Below, piece after piece: positions 25,533 to 36,294 of a DNA stretch of 64,000 bases. The stretch is from positions 4,648,603 to 4,712,602 of the forward strand of contig NZ_CP059735.1 in NCBI RefSeq assembly GCF_000948975.2, written 5' to 3'. The notes beneath the pieces were generated by a model. That model was not told the DNA's origin and did no database searches. It worked only from the letters and a program-made list of their open reading frames with translations. This DNA is from Thalassomonas actiniarum. GTDB lineage: Bacteria > Pseudomonadota > Gammaproteobacteria > Enterobacterales > Alteromonadaceae. Both the position numbers and the translations under genes were made by a program. Within the stretch, counting starts at the first letter, position 1. Every line of letters starts with the position of its first letter.

Positions 25533-28500
25533 ATGGAACTATCTCAAAAAAACCGTCCTAAGGTGGCATTAAAGCCGCTACTGCCAATACTATGTCTCTG
25601 GGCAACACTGAATGTGCTTGGCACATCTCCGGCTTTGGCCGAAATTTCCGCCACCCATATTTATCATAACCATATGCCCAATTTCTGGCCTTATTATGAT
25701 GTCAGCAAATACCCGGGATTGGCCGTCGGGGCCCCCATTCGTTATACCTATGACGGCCAGGTAATTAACCTTAAAGAAAATCCGCCGGCAAATTACAGCT
25801 TTTTCATTCCCGGCAGCGGTGCGCCTATGCCCCATGATGATCTTGTCTCCTATTATTCCCACCACGCCAAAACCGGCGCCTACCTTTCCTGGCCTATGGA
25901 TACCGCCAATAACAACAGGCAAAATCATCCCCTGAGCCAGACGCATGTCACTATGTCGGCTTCTGTGGTCAACAATGTTCAAAGCTTTGCCGAATTGGGA
26001 AATTTATCCGGTTATAACCCCGGATGGGGAGACTACTGGCGGCAAACATGGGAAAATACCCTGACCGCCAATGGCCACAAGGCTTTGGATACCATACATT
26101 TTACCGGCCATCACTCCATGGGCCCCTTAGTGGGTAATGATTACTTCCTTAAAGATTTGATTTACCAGAACGTGACCCTGGCTCAAGATTATATGCTGGG
26201 TAACAGCTTCACCTCATCCAAAGGTTTTTTTCCTACCGAGCTGGGTTTTTCCGAACGTATTATCCCGGTACTGACCAAACTTGGCATTGAATGGTCTGTG
26301 CTTGGCAATGTCCACTATTCCCGGACCTTGCGGGATTACCCCTATTTGAATGATCCCGGTGTCGATACCCTGATCTCTCCCCCCAACCGCGCCGACCTGC
26401 AAAATGAAAGTCATGTCGGCAGCTGGTTGGCCATTCCCATGTTTAATGAGCAGCAAGTCACTCATAACAAGTTCCCCTTCGCCTCTATTCCCCACTGGGT
26501 GCAATATGTAGACCCGGATAGTGGCGAGCAGCATAAAATTGCCGGTATCCCGGTTGAACAGGCCAGCTCCTGGGAAGAAGGCTATCAGGGCAGTGTCACC
26601 GCCGACGTCCTCAAGCCGTTTACCGCAGCAGCCGGAGATCGCCGGCAATATTTTGTCATTGCCCATGACGGCGACAACTCCAGCGGCCGCGCCGGTGACG
26701 GCGGTACCTGGGCCAATTCCGGCAATGTAACCTATGCCGACGGCTCGGTCCACGGGATGGGGGTGAACGAATATTTAAGTGCTTTTCCTATCCCCGAAGA
26801 TGATATCGTGCATGTCCAGGACGGCTCCTGGATAGACACCCGGGATTCGTCGGCAGATCCCACCTGGTACCACTGGCATTTGCCTATGGGAGTCTGGGCC
26901 GGGCAAATGGCAGACTTTAATAATGCCTTAGGCACAAATTTTAACGCCAAGCGTAACCATATGGTGTCCATGGAATATGGCTATCATTACCTGGAGCGAA
27001 ATTTTGCCCTGCTGCAGGTAGCCGAGAACTACGCCAAAACCGCAGAGCAAATCTGGCTTGATGCCAACCCCGATTACTGGCAACCAAGTTCGGCATTGGA
27101 TCATGAAATCACCTATGCCGGTAACCAGCTAAACCCCTGGATGATGTCTTACCCGGTGAAAGGCGATGTCGCCAACAACTATGCCGGCGGCGCCAACCCG
27201 GCAGAATTAAGCTGGTACTTCCTGATAGCCGCGATCGACTCGGGCTTTGGTTATTATGATGAAAATGTCGATGACGGCGTCAAACCCACCATCTCCTTCA
27301 ACCAGTCGTTATACTTTTCCAAGCCCTATGTCGGTGACCATATCGCCCGGGACAAAACCCCGCCATCCCTGTGGTGGCCGCAGCGTTACCCCTATAACCC
27401 GGGCAGTGCCAACAAAAGTAAAGCCGAAGGTTGGGATAACCTCTATGCCGATAACAAGTTTGTCATTTATAGCTATGGTTTTGATGCCAGCGGGATCACA
27501 GACATTAAGCTCAAGGTACGCCTGCATAGCAACAACCGGGCGGATGCCAAGGATAAAACCTTTAAGTTATATGACCCCGAGCAGCATAAAAACGATGCCG
27601 ATGTTGATCCCGCCCGGGTAGGCCCGTGGCAAAGTTTTGCCATGTTAAAACGCGATCTGACCCCGGATATCAACAGTGTCGAGTGGCAGCCTTCTTCAAA
27701 AGCCATGTTTGATGTGGTACCGGCACAGCAAATTGCCGACCTCTACTATACCTACCTGGATCAGTTCTCCGAACAACTGCTCGATTATTACATCGAAGCC
27801 ACCGACAGCCGCGGCAATATCCAAAAAACCGATATCCAGCAAGTTTATGTCGGCGCCGGACGTTATAAGAATGAAAACGGCAAGCTCATTGAAGACCCGC
27901 AGGGCGATATTGCCGGAACACCGGCCTTTTTTACCGATCACCTGCTCCCGGGCAATAAGGCTCCCCTTGCCATAATCACTCCCGGCAGCCACCAGGTGGA
28001 TGCAGGAACACAGCTGACCCTTTCGGCGGCGGCTTCAAGCGATGAAGACGGGGAAATTATCTCATATTTATGGAGTACCGGAGAAAACACGGCCGAGATC
28101 AATATCACCGTCAATACGCGGACGACACTTTCGGTGACGGTAACCGATGATAAAGGCACCACCGCCACCACCAGCGTCACCATAGGCATTATCGGCGAGA
28201 CCTTAACCACAAGCCTCTACTACCAGGATGTAAGCAACTGGGGGCAAGTTTGTCTGCATTACAGCCTGGACAATGGCGCTACCTGGACCCAGGCTCCGGG
28301 GGTAGCCATGACAATGCTCACCAATAACTGGTTCGAATATACCCTTGTTTTAAACAATAGCTCAACAGATGGCTTGCCGGACGAAGAGCAGCTGATTTTC
28401 GTCACCAATGATTGCAACAACAGCTGGGACAATAATGGCGGTCTGAACTACCGACTGGCGGCCGGAACCTGGCATTTAGACCAGGGAACAATAACACAGG

Positions 28501-29369
28501 GTATCCCTGACTCCCTGGAACAAAACCAGCCGCCACTTGCCGTTATTTCTCCGCAAGATCAAACCATCCCCCCCGGCACATCGGTGATCTTAAGCGCAGT
28601 CGGTTCCAGCGACAACGACGGCACCATTAGCGGCTATCTGTGGAGCACAGGGGAAACCACACCGGAAATTACCGTCTCCCCAGCCAGCAGCCAGAACTAC
28701 ACCCTGACGGTCACCGACGATCTCGGGGCAAGCGATAGCACCAGTGTTTTCATAACAGTGACAAGCGAGGGACCACAAAGTCATTTCCCCCGGTTATATT
28801 ACCGTGGCACCAGTAATGCCTGGGACACTAGTGCCATGGAGTTGGTCAGCGATCATTTATGGCAGCTGGACATCAACTTTGACGGTCAAGACCAGCAAAG
28901 GTTTAAACTTGATATTCACGGCGACTGGTCTGTCAATTACGGCGATAATAATAGCGACGGTTACCTGGAACAAACCGGTAATGATATCTTTACCGATATC
29001 AGCGGCCTTTACCGGCTTGAAGTCAATGATCAAACCTTAACTTACCGCCTGCTTCCCCTGGATCCTGTTTCGCAGTACAAGGCCAACTTTAACCAGGTCT
29101 ATTTTCGCGGTACCGCCAATAGCTGGCAAACCAGTGCCATGGAGTTGGTCAGCGATCATAGCTGGCAACTGATGGTTAATTTTGACGGTCGGGAGCAGCA
29201 AAGGTTTAAACTCGATATAACTGGCGACTGGTCGCAAAACTATGGCGACAGCAATAATGACGGTTATCTTGAAGCAAACGGCGGGGATATTTATCGCCAG
29301 GTAACCGGGGCTTACCTGCTGAACTTTAATGATGAAACTTTGGCTTACCGTTTGATTCAACTTGAGTAA
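25533..29369 (+). CDS. Secreted multidomain glycoside hydrolase, GH57/GH119-like amylase candidate
   Basis: 1278 residues. The signal peptide ends TSPALA at about residue 36. The catalytic region (about 38-600) starts THIYHNHMPNFWPY, like the HQP region of GH57. It has a Glu in GFFPTELGFSERI (nucleophile candidate) and an Asp in YFVIAHDGDNSSGRAG (acid/base candidate). Together these suggest GH57 or the related GH119 alpha-amylase family. The C-terminal half has two Ig/PKD-like modules (LTLSAAASSDEDGEIISYLWSTGE and VILSAVGSSDNDGTISGYLWSTGE) with a CBM25/26-like starch-binding module between (SLYYQDVSNWGQVCLHYSLDNG). Two near-identical repeats of about 90 residues follow (YYRGTSNAWDTSAMELVSDH, YFRGTANSWQTSAMELVSDH). 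Starch or a related alpha-glucan is the likely substrate. Confidence 0.7.
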   Translation: MELSQKNRPKVALKPLLPILCLWATLNVLGTSPALAEISATHIYHNHMPNFWPYYDVSKYPGLAVGAPIRYTYDGQVINLKENPPANYSFFIPGSGAPMPHDDLVSYYSHHAKTGAYLSWPMDTANNNRQNHPLSQTHVTMSASVVNNVQSFAELGNLSGYNPGWGDYWRQTWENTLTANGHKALDTIHFTGHHSMGPLVGNDYFLKDLIYQNVTLAQDYMLGNSFTSSKGFFPTELGFSERIIPVLTKLGIEWSVLGNVHYSRTLRDYPYLNDPGVDTLISPPNRADLQNESHVGSWLAIPMFNEQQVTHNKFPFASIPHWVQYVDPDSGEQHKIAGIPVEQASSWEEGYQGSVTADVLKPFTAAAGDRRQYFVIAHDGDNSSGRAGDGGTWANSGNVTYADGSVHGMGVNEYLSAFPIPEDDIVHVQDGSWIDTRDSSADPTWYHWHLPMGVWAGQMADFNNALGTNFNAKRNHMVSMEYGYHYLERNFALLQVAENYAKTAEQIWLDANPDYWQPSSALDHEITYAGNQLNPWMMSYPVKGDVANNYAGGANPAELSWYFLIAAIDSGFGYYDENVDDGVKPTISFNQSLYFSKPYVGDHIARDKTPPSLWWPQRYPYNPGSANKSKAEGWDNLYADNKFVIYSYGFDASGITDIKLKVRLHSNNRADAKDKTFKLYDPEQHKNDADVDPARVGPWQSFAMLKRDLTPDINSVEWQPSSKAMFDVVPAQQIADLYYTYLDQFSEQLLDYYIEATDSRGNIQKTDIQQVYVGAGRYKNENGKLIEDPQGDIAGTPAFFTDHLLPGNKAPLAIITPGSHQVDAGTQLTLSAAASSDEDGEIISYLWSTGENTAEINITVNTRTTLSVTVTDDKGTTATTSVTIGIIGETLTTSLYYQDVSNWGQVCLHYSLDNGATWTQAPGVAMTMLTNNWFEYTLVLNNSSTDGLPDEEQLIFVTNDCNNSWDNNGGLNYRLAAGTWHLDQGTITQGIPDSLEQNQPPLAVISPQDQTIPPGTSVILSAVGSSDNDGTISGYLWSTGETTPEITVSPASSQNYTLTVTDDLGASDSTSVFITVTSEGPQSHFPRLYYRGTSNAWDTSAMELVSDHLWQLDINFDGQDQQRFKLDIHGDWSVNYGDNNSDGYLEQTGNDIFTDISGLYRLEVNDQTLTYRLLPLDPVSQYKANFNQVYFRGTANSWQTSAMELVSDHSWQLMVNFDGREQQRFKLDITGDWSQNYGDSNNDGYLEANGGDIYRQVTGAYLLNFNDETLAYRLIQLE

Positions 29370-29392
29370 AGCCAAAAGACAGGCAATAAAAA

Positions 29393-29414
29393 AGGAGCCG
29401 TTTGGCTCCTCTTT
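29393..29414. terminator. Bidirectional terminator between amylase gene and rpsO
   Basis: AGGAGCC / GGCTCCT with a 4-base loop, T-rich on both sides (CTTTTATTT on plus, TTTTTTATT on minus). It ends both convergent units. Confidence 0.85.
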
Positions 29415-29431
29415 TATTTGTTAAACTCGTC

Positions 29432-29701
29432 TTAGCGACGTAAGCCTAACTTACCGATTAACGAGGTATAGCGATCAACGCTTTTACCTTTGAGGTAATC
29501 AAGTAATTTACGACGTTGGCTTACCATGCGTAACAAACCACGACGTGAATGGTGATCGTGGATGTGCTCTTTAAAGTGGCCTTGAAGGTGGTTGATTTGA
29601 GTAGTTAATAAAGCTACCTGTACTTCAGGAGAACCTGTATCACCTTCTTTTTGTGCGTATTCAGCAACGATAGCTGCTTTTTGCTCTGCATTTAGCGACA
29701 T
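29432..29701 (-). CDS. rpsO: 30S ribosomal protein S15
   Basis: 89 residues, full length. It has [33 protein letters not shown], the conserved [12 protein letters not shown] and a basic C-terminus ending GKLGLRR. It is the primary binder of the 16S rRNA central domain. Last gene of the rimP-nusA-infB-rbfA-truB-rpsO block. The 155 bases upstream may carry its own promoter and autoregulatory leader. Confidence 0.97.
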   Translation of the reverse strand: MSLNAEQKAAIVAEYAQKEGDTGSPEVQVALLTTQINHLQGHFKEHIHDHHSRRGLLRMVSQRRKLLDYLKGKSVDRYTSLIGKLGLRR

Positions 29702-29856
29702 AATAAAACTCCAAGTTTTATAAAGTTAAAATATACCCTGCCGATCACTAATTCAGCCCGGGCAACGAAAGAGGCGACATTCTATCAGTAAATCCGGTGA
29801 TTGCAACCGTTTCACCCGAGTTTATCGCAATTGCCGGGAATTAAACCCGGCAGCTG

Positions 29857-30810
29857 TTAATTTTGGGCAACAACAATCCGCTTGGGAGCCACCAGGCCAT
29901 CGTCATTGATCTGACCAATGCCGATAAATTCGCTTTCACTCCCCTGGTCTTCATCGCCGATATGTACCTGTACCAGGCCATCGACAGGCGCACCGGAAAC
30001 TTGTACCGGGTTACCGTGCCTTAGATAACTGGCCGACGCTTCATCGATATAAACGGCAGGAATACCGTCAACGGCCGTGTGCATAGGCAATAGCAAGGGA
30101 TCGAGTAACTCAGAAGGAGAAATATCCTGCTCTTTCGCCCGAGCCAGCAAGTTTTCAACCTGCTCCAGGGTCACCATCTTATCCGCAGGATAACTGCCGA
30201 CCGCGACACGGCGAAGCTCGGCAACATGGGCGCCACAGCCTAATAACTCACCTAAATCATCGACAATAGTGCGGATATAGGTGCCTTTTGAGCAATGGAT
30301 TTCCAGCTCGACCTCGTCCCCTTCAAAACGCAGCAAATCAAGGCGGAACACGGTAATATCACGCGCTTCACGCGGTACTTCTATGCCTTCGCGTGCATAT
30401 TTATATAAGGGTTGCCCCTGATATTTTAACGCAGAATACATAGAAGGCACTTGCTTGCTGGTGCCGCGGAAGCTATCCAGCGCCGGAGCCAGCTGGCTGT
30501 CGCTGACATCAACCGGTTTTTCCGCGACGATTTCGCCATCGGCATCACTGGTGGTGGTCCGTATGCCCAATTTCGCCGTGACCTGATACACCTTATCGGT
30601 ATCAAGCAGGAACTGGGAAAACTTGGTGGCTTCGCCAAAGCAAATCGGCAGCATGCCGGTGGCCAGCGGATCTAATGCCCCGGTATGACCCGCCTTATTG
30701 GCAAAATAAACCCGTTTTGCCGCCTGTAAGGCGTGGTTGGACGACATTTCATAGGGCTTGTCCAGCAATAAAATGCCGTTAATGGCACGGCCTTTTCTAC
30801 GCTTTGCCAT
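29857..30810 (-). CDS. truB: tRNA pseudouridine-55 synthase
   Basis: 317 residues. The catalytic Asp lies in [27 protein letters not shown] near the start and the [13 protein letters not shown] motif are typical, and a C-terminal PUA-like part completes it. It makes pseudouridine 55 in tRNA T-loops. It begins 2 bases after the rbfA stop. Confidence 0.97.
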   Translation of the reverse strand: MAKRRKGRAINGILLLDKPYEMSSNHALQAAKRVYFANKAGHTGALDPLATGMLPICFGEATKFSQFLLDTDKVYQVTAKLGIRTTTSDADGEIVAEKPVDVSDSQLAPALDSFRGTSKQVPSMYSALKYQGQPLYKYAREGIEVPREARDITVFRLDLLRFEGDEVELEIHCSKGTYIRTIVDDLGELLGCGAHVAELRRVAVGSYPADKMVTLEQVENLLARAKEQDISPSELLDPLLLPMHTAVDGIPAVYIDEASASYLRHGNPVQVSGAPVDGLVQVHIGDEDQGSESEFIGIGQINDDGLVAPKRIVVAQN

Positions 30811-30812
30811 GA

Positions 30813-31229
30813 TTATTTGTCCTCTGCCTGCTCAGGTGCTTCGCTGTCAGCCTGACCGTTGCCACTACGCTCTTGATCTTTGGCAATGGCCTTGTCTACC
30901 AGAGAAGTCATGCGCACCCCCTCTGCCATAGAATGGTCATAAACAAAACGTAACTGGGGCATGATGCGCGCCCTTAACTGCTTGGCCAGCAAAGAGCGGA
31001 TAAAACCGGCAGCTTCATTTAAAATGGCGACCGACTCATCAATTTCTGTTTTTTCATTGGTAAAAAAAGTCACAAACACCTTGGCGTAGGCAAGGTCACG
31101 GGATACTTCTACCGCAGAAACCGTCGCCATACTTAAACGCGGATCTTTGACTTCCCGCTGTAGAATAATGGCCACTTCTTTTTGTATTTGCTGACCTACA
31201 CGGTCAGTACGGGCAAATTCTCTTGCCAT
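30813..31229 (-). CDS. rbfA: Ribosome-binding factor A
   Basis: 138 residues. It has a KH-type fold with [22 protein letters not shown] and [15 protein letters not shown], and a short acidic C-terminal tail. It acts in late 30S maturation. It lies 217 bases from infB, an unusually wide gap for this operon, filled by a tandem repeat and a hairpin, and is tightly linked to truB. Confidence 0.95.
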   Translation of the reverse strand: MAREFARTDRVGQQIQKEVAIILQREVKDPRLSMATVSAVEVSRDLAYAKVFVTFFTNEKTEIDESVAILNEAAGFIRSLLAKQLRARIMPQLRFVYDHSMAEGVRMTSLVDKAIAKDQERSGNGQADSEAPEQAEDK

Positions 31230-31289
31230 AAGTAACTCCTGCTATTGCCGCTTACGCACATCAGCACAAGCGGCAAAGATAAAATTGTA

Positions 31290-31391
31290 AATATCGTCGC
31301 TCCTTTACGTCCAGTAATCACGACATACTATTCATCCATGAATATCGCCGCTCCAATACATCCTGTAGCCGCGACATACCATTCATCCATG
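31290..31391. repeat. 51-bp tandem repeat, two units, between infB and rbfA
   Basis: Units 31290-31340 and 31341-31391 share the frame aatatcg-cgctcc...cgacata-cattcatccatg with about nine differences. A related sequence (catacatcctgta, tcatccatgg, cataccatacatcc) lies at 46929-46997. Both stand beside a terminator-like hairpin. Confidence 0.75.
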
Positions 31392-31397
31392 AATGTA

Positions 31398-31420
31398 AAA
31401 TGGGGGCCTAGCCCCCATTT
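31398..31420 (-). terminator. Hairpin downstream of infB
   Basis: Perfect 10-bp stem AAATGGGGGC / GCCCCCATTT with a 3-base loop, 27 bases past the infB stop. The trailing T-tract is short, so it may be a partial terminator or an RNA-stability element between infB and rbfA. Confidence 0.6.
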
Positions 31421-31446
31421 AAATGATCAAAGTTTAGCTTAAACAG

Positions 31447-34134
31447 TTAAAGTGTACGTTTTACTTCAACAGTTTCAAATACTTCGATTTGGTCACCAAT
31501 TTTAACATCGTTGTAGTTCTTAACACCGATACCACATTCGGTACCGTTACGAACTTCCTGAACATCATCTTTAAAGCGACGCAGTGATTCCAGCTCACCT
31601 TCGTAGATAACCACGTTCTCACGTAATACGCGGATCGGGTTGTTACGCTTGATGATACCTTCGGTTACCATACAACCGGCGATAGCACCAATTTTCGGCG
31701 ATTTAAATACGTCACGTACCTGGGCAAGACCAATGATTTCTTGCTTGAATTCAGGCGCCAGCATACCGCTCATCGCCTGCTTCACTTCATCAATCAGGCT
31801 GTAGATAACGCTGTAGTAACGTAAATCGATGTTTTCGGTTTCAATAACCTTACGGGCAGCTGCATCGGCACGTACGTTAAAACCAACCACAATCGCATTG
31901 GAAGCCGCTGCTAAGGTGGCGTCGGTTTCGGTAATACCACCCACACCAGAACCGATAATCTTCACTTTTACTTCATCGGTAGAAAGCTTGGTCAGGGCAT
32001 CGGAAATCGCTTCAAGAGAACCTTGTACGTCAGATTTCAATACCACATTCACTTCAGAAACATCACCTTCGGCCATGTTGGAGAACATGTTTTCCAGTTT
32101 CGCTTTCTGCTGACGGGCAAGTTTCACATCGCGGAATTTACCTTGACGATATAAGGCAACTTCACGGGCTTTACGCTCGTCTTTAACCACGGTAGCTTCA
32201 TCACCTGATTGCGGCACACCGCTTAAGCCGATGATTTCAGCCGGAATTGAAGGACCGGCAGTTTTGATTGAACGGCCAAGCTCATCGCGCATCGCACGTA
32301 CACGGCCGTATTCAAGGCCACATAACACGATATCGCCCTGGTTTAAGGTACCTTCCTGAACCAGGATAGTGGCAACAGGACCACGGCCTTTATCCAGTTT
32401 AGATTCAACGACAACACCGCTGGCAAGTTTATCAACAACAGCTGTCAGCTCTAATACTTCCGCCTGCAGTAATACAGAGTCAAGTAACTCGTCGATGCCT
32501 AAACCGGTTTTCGCCGATACGTGAACAAACTGTACATCACCGCCCCAGTCTTCCGGGATAACATCGTGCTGAGAAAGCTCAGTTTTAACACGATCCGGAT
32601 CGGCGGTTTCTTTATCCATCTTGTTCACGGCAATGATAATCGGCGCACCGGCCGCTTTCGCATGCTGGATAGCTTCAATCGTCTGTGGCATAACACCGTC
32701 ATCGGCGGCAACCACAATAATAACGATATCCGTGGCTTTGGCACCACGTGAACGCATCGCGGTAAAGGCGGCGTGACCCGGGGTATCAAGGAAAGTGATC
32801 ATGCCGTGACCGGTTTCTACGTGATAAGCACCGATATGCTGGGTAATACCACCGGCTTCGCCCGCGGCAACTTTTGCTTCACGGATATGGTCAAGCAGTG
32901 AAGTTTTACCATGGTCAACGTGACCCATGATGGTGACTACAGGAGCACGGGAAATCTCTTCACCGGCAGCGCCGCGATCTGAAAGTACCGCTTCTTCAAG
33001 GGCATTTTCTTTCACCAGTACCACGTCGTGACCCATTTCTTCAGCAACTAAGGCGGCTGTTTCCTGGTCAATCACCTGGTTAATGGTCGCCATAGCGCCC
33101 ATTTTGAACATCACCTTAACTACTTCAGCGCCTTTAACCGACATTTTGTTGGCTAATTCAGCAACGGAAATGGTTTCACCAATGCGGATTTCCTGAGTTT
33201 TTGCCTCTACCGGCTTCTGGAAACCATGACGTAAGCTTTGTGGTGCCGACAAGGTTTGCTTGCCGCCTCTGTCACGTCCGCCACGGGCATTTTTATCTTG
33301 CTTGCCGCCTTTCTTCTTACGACGGCGGCGACCGCCACCTTCTTCCTCAGAATCAACCTTATCTTCGGCTTCCTGGGCATATTTAGAAGAAGTCAGGTGC
33401 ACAACCTCGGCTTCTTTTGCCTTACGCTCTGCTTCCTGGGCTTTCCAGCGAGCTTCATTTTCTTCGGCTAACTTTTTCGCGGCTTCCGCAGACTGGCGGG
33501 CTTCTTCTTCTACCTTGGCAGCAGCTTCTGCTTCCTGCGCCAGACGAAGTTTCTTCGCTTCTTCTGACTCGGTTGAAATGGTGGCAGCAGGCGCTGCTTC
33601 CGGCGCTTTAGTTGTCTGTTTCGCTTTTTCTTGTGCTTCTTGTTTCAATTTGCGCTCTTCTTCGGCTTTCGCTGCAGCTTTGGCTTCTTCCGCTGCTTTG
33701 GCTTCGGCTGCCGCTTTCGCTTCGGCCTCGGCTTTTGCTTGTGCTTCGGCTGCCGCTTGTGCTTCCGCTGCTGCTTTAGCTTCGGCTTCCGCCGCTGCTT
33801 TGGCTTCGGCTTCCGCTTTTTGCTGCTCTTCTAATTCACTGCGTTTGACATAGGTGCGTTTTTTACGTACTTCAACCTGAACAGATTTGGCCTTGCTGCC
33901 GCTGCCCATGACTAAGGTTGATTTTTTCTTACGATTTAACGTCATCTTATTTGGGTTTGCGGCAGAGTCGTCGCCATGCTGCTTTTTCAAATGCTCTAAT
34001 AACGCTTCTTTTTCTTGTTGCGTCACTGAATCCGATTCCGATTTATGAACACCTGTGCTAGCCAACTGGCTAATCAGGCGTTCCACCGGTGTACCGATTT
34101 CTTTGGCAAGTTCTTCAACTGTTACATTTGCCAT
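31447..34134 (-). CDS. infB: Translation initiation factor IF-2
   Basis: 895 residues. An N-terminal IF2N domain ([20 protein letters not shown]) is followed by a long charged Ala/Glu/Lys region (about 105-260), a basic [14 protein letters not shown] segment and a second IF2N ([10 protein letters not shown]). The GTPase domain has G1 [10 protein letters not shown]3 DTPGHAAF and G4 NKMD. The C-terminal domains complete it. It places fMet-tRNA on the 30S subunit. It begins 23 bases after nusA. Confidence 0.98.
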   Translation of the reverse strand: MANVTVEELAKEIGTPVERLISQLASTGVHKSESDSVTQQEKEALLEHLKKQHGDDSAANPNKMTLNRKKKSTLVMGSGSKAKSVQVEVRKKRTYVKRSELEEQQKAEAEAKAAAEAEAKAAAEAQAAAEAQAKAEAEAKAAAEAKAAEEAKAAAKAEEERKLKQEAQEKAKQTTKAPEAAPAATISTESEEAKKLRLAQEAEAAAKVEEEARQSAEAAKKLAEENEARWKAQEAERKAKEAEVVHLTSSKYAQEAEDKVDSEEEGGGRRRRKKKGGKQDKNARGGRDRGGKQTLSAPQSLRHGFQKPVEAKTQEIRIGETISVAELANKMSVKGAEVVKVMFKMGAMATINQVIDQETAALVAEEMGHDVVLVKENALEEAVLSDRGAAGEEISRAPVVTIMGHVDHGKTSLLDHIREAKVAAGEAGGITQHIGAYHVETGHGMITFLDTPGHAAFTAMRSRGAKATDIVIIVVAADDGVMPQTIEAIQHAKAAGAPIIIAVNKMDKETADPDRVKTELSQHDVIPEDWGGDVQFVHVSAKTGLGIDELLDSVLLQAEVLELTAVVDKLASGVVVESKLDKGRGPVATILVQEGTLNQGDIVLCGLEYGRVRAMRDELGRSIKTAGPSIPAEIIGLSGVPQSGDEATVVKDERKAREVALYRQGKFRDVKLARQQKAKLENMFSNMAEGDVSEVNVVLKSDVQGSLEAISDALTKLSTDEVKVKIIGSGVGGITETDATLAAASNAIVVGFNVRADAAARKVIETENIDLRYYSVIYSLIDEVKQAMSGMLAPEFKQEIIGLAQVRDVFKSPKIGAIAGCMVTEGIIKRNNPIRVLRENVVIYEGELESLRRFKDDVQEVRNGTECGIGVKNYNDVKIGDQIEVFETVEVKRTL

Positions 34135-34157
34135 CTATAATTTTCTCCCGGCGCTAG

Positions 34158-35651
34158 TTATTCTTCGTTAAACCAACAAATATTGCGGGCAGCCATAATC
34201 AGCTCACCAGCCCTATCTTCATCTAATTCTTCAATATCAGCGATATCATCAACACCTTGCTCGGCAAGCTCTTCCAGCGTTGACACACCGCGACTTGCCA
34301 ATACAAACGCCAGGTGGCGTTCCATACCTTCAAGGTTCAGCAGATCTTCGGCTGGCTCAGCTCCTTCCAGGCTTTCTTCACTGGCCAATGCCTGTGTCGT
34401 TAATGCCTCTTTGGCACGCTCACGTAAGGTATCAACAATATCTTCATCCATACCGTCGATAGCCAGTAACTCACCAACCGGTACATAGGCAATTTCTTCT
34501 AAAGAAGTAAAACCTTCTTCGGCCAGCATAGTGGCGAAATCATCATCGATATCAAGCTTTTCCGTGAACAGGGTTAATACCTTGTCATTTTCTGCCTGGT
34601 GCTTCTCGTTCATGTCGGCAACCGTCATCACGTTTAATTCCCAGCCGGTTAACTGACTGGCTAAACGTACGTTCTGGCCGCTACGGCCGATGGCCATGGC
34701 CAAATTGCCTTCTTCAACGGCGATATCCATAGTACCGCGGTCTTCATCAACAATGATGGAAGCAACTTCGGCAGGCGCCATGGCATTAATAACAAATTGC
34801 GCCGGGTTATCGTCAAATAACACGATATCAACACGCTCACCGGCTAATTCACCGGAAACCGCCTGAACACGTGAGCCGCGCATACCAACACAGGCACCAA
34901 CCGGGTCGATACGCTTGTCGTTACTTTTTACGGCAATTTTCGCACGGGACCCCGGATCACGGGCTGCCCCTTTGATTTCCAGCATTTCTTCGCCGATTTC
35001 AGGGACTTCAACCCTGAACAATTCCATCAGCATTTCCGGCTTGGTACGGCTGACGAACAGCTGGGCGCCACGCGCTTCCGGCTTAATGGCGTACAGTAAA
35101 CCTCGGGCACGGTCACCCGGACGGAACACTTCACGCGGTAACATATCGTCACGATAAATAATCGCTTCGGCATTGTTACCTAAATCTAAAATCACGCTGT
35201 CGCGGCTGGCTTTTTTCACCACACCGGTGATCAACTCACCCACTTGATCCTGATAGGCATCAACAATCAGGGCACGCTCGGCTTCACGTACTTTCTGTAC
35301 GATAACCTGCTTGGCGGTTTGTGTGGTGATACGGTCGAATTTAACCGATTCAATCTGCTCTTCGATATACTGACCAGCTTCGGCCTCTTCATTATCGAAC
35401 TTGGCGGCAGATAAACTGATCTCGGCAAACAGGTTTTCCATTTCCTGGTCGTCATCAACAACTAACCAGCGGCGGAAAGTATCAAACTCACCGGTTTGGC
35501 GATCGATACTGACACGTACCAGAATATCGCCTTCATATTTTTTCTTAGTGGCTGTTTCTAAAGCGGTTTCCATGGCCTCAAAAATGCTTTCACGAGGCAC
35601 TGCCTTTTCATTGGAAACGGCGTCTACAACCAGTAATATTTCCTTACTCAT
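34158..35651 (-). CDS. nusA: Transcription elongation/termination factor NusA
   Basis: 497 residues. An N-terminal RNA-polymerase-binding domain, an S1 domain, two KH domains ([17 protein letters not shown] and [15 protein letters not shown]) and two acidic C-terminal repeats make this the long gammaproteobacterial form. It controls pausing, termination and antitermination. It follows rimP by 22 bases. Its operon leader contains two terminator-like hairpins, fitting NusA-linked attenuation. Confidence 0.98.
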   Translation of the reverse strand: MSKEILLVVDAVSNEKAVPRESIFEAMETALETATKKKYEGDILVRVSIDRQTGEFDTFRRWLVVDDDQEMENLFAEISLSAAKFDNEEAEAGQYIEEQIESVKFDRITTQTAKQVIVQKVREAERALIVDAYQDQVGELITGVVKKASRDSVILDLGNNAEAIIYRDDMLPREVFRPGDRARGLLYAIKPEARGAQLFVSRTKPEMLMELFRVEVPEIGEEMLEIKGAARDPGSRAKIAVKSNDKRIDPVGACVGMRGSRVQAVSGELAGERVDIVLFDDNPAQFVINAMAPAEVASIIVDEDRGTMDIAVEEGNLAMAIGRSGQNVRLASQLTGWELNVMTVADMNEKHQAENDKVLTLFTEKLDIDDDFATMLAEEGFTSLEEIAYVPVGELLAIDGMDEDIVDTLRERAKEALTTQALASEESLEGAEPAEDLLNLEGMERHLAFVLASRGVSTLEELAEQGVDDIADIEELDEDRAGELIMAARNICWFNEE

Positions 35652-35673
35652 GCTACTTAGCCCTAGTTAATCA

Positions 35674-36135
35674 TTATTTTGTAAAATTCGGAACAAGGTT
35701 TGCCTTGTCGACATTGGTGAGTACCAGCTCATAGTCCTGGCCATCAACCGTGACAATCAAAGTGTCATTCTCTATCGCTTCGAGTAAACCTTTAAATTTA
35801 CGTCGACCATTTAGCGGCATTGACAATCTCACTTCTATCGTTTCGCCAATAACAGCTTCAAAATGCGCCTTTTCAAATAAGGGCCGGTCCAGGCCAGGCG
35901 ATGAAACTTCCAGGTTATATTCGGTACTGATGGGATCTTCCACATCCAGTATCGCACTGACCTGGCGGCTAACTTCGGCACAATCATCTACATTGATGCC
36001 GTTTTCGTGATCAATAAACAAACGTAAAACTGAATGATTGCCGGCACTGATAAATTCTATGCCCAGCAGCTCTTTTCCGACTTCCTCAACGGCAGGTCGT
36101 AACATTTCAGTCAATTTTTGCTCAAATTTAGCCAA
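35674..36135 (-). CDS. rimP: Ribosome maturation factor RimP
   Basis: 153 residues from the TTG at 36135, preceded by GGAGA at 7 bases; the product begins (M)AKFEQKLTEMLRPAVEEVGKE, close to E. coli RimP in length and start. An ATG at 36165 would add 10 residues that coincide with a terminator T-run, so it is not chosen. Features include FISAGNHSVLRLFID and EVSSPGLDRPL. It is needed for 30S assembly. First gene of the operon. Confidence 0.95.
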   Translation of the reverse strand: MAKFEQKLTEMLRPAVEEVGKELLGIEFISAGNHSVLRLFIDHENGINVDDCAEVSRQVSAILDVEDPISTEYNLEVSSPGLDRPLFEKAHFEAVIGETIEVRLSMPLNGRRKFKGLLEAIENDTLIVTVDGQDYELVLTNVDKANLVPNFTK

Positions 36136-36152
36136 TCGATTTCTCCAGATAC

Positions 36153-36172
36153 AAAAAAAGGGCATATAGCCC
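36153..36172 (-). terminator. Terminator-like hairpin immediately before rimP
   Basis: Minus strand: GGGC-TATAT-GCCC followed by seven T, ending 17 bases before the rimP start codon. The position suggests an attenuator for the operon. The stem is only 4 bp, perhaps 5-6 with flanking non-canonical pairs. Confidence 0.5.
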
Positions 36173-36194
36173 AGCGAATAGTTCTTGCTGTGAT

Positions 36195-36270
36195 TGTATT
36201 TGTTTCTTTACCATATTTCTCTGACATCAGGCTTGATACTCAGATGAGATATCGCAAAGAAACAAATACA
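36195..36270. repeat. 15-bp perfect inverted repeat in the rimP leader
   Basis: TGTATTTGTTTCTTT (36195-36209) and its exact complement (36256-36270) flank a 46-base loop. In the rimP transcript this would form a long hairpin between the two terminator-like elements. Confidence 0.8.
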
Positions 36271-36294
36271 AAAAAGCCCCATCACTCGGGGCTT
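36270..36294 (-). terminator. Terminator in the rimP leader
   Basis: Minus strand: AAGCCCC / GGGGCTT with a 7-base loop and a T6 run. It lies about 135 bases downstream of the promoter at 36434-36462, so it would release a short RNA unless read through. Confidence 0.8.

Noticed and set aside
26214-26753. Minus-strand ORF of 179 codons inside the amylase gene
   Set aside because: Gly/Ile-rich antisense shadow of the large plus-strand protein, which has a signal peptide and clear domains.
33260-33853. Plus-strand Ala/Ser/Phe-rich ORF of 197 codons
   Set aside because: Antisense shadow of the Ala/Glu/Lys-rich region of infB.
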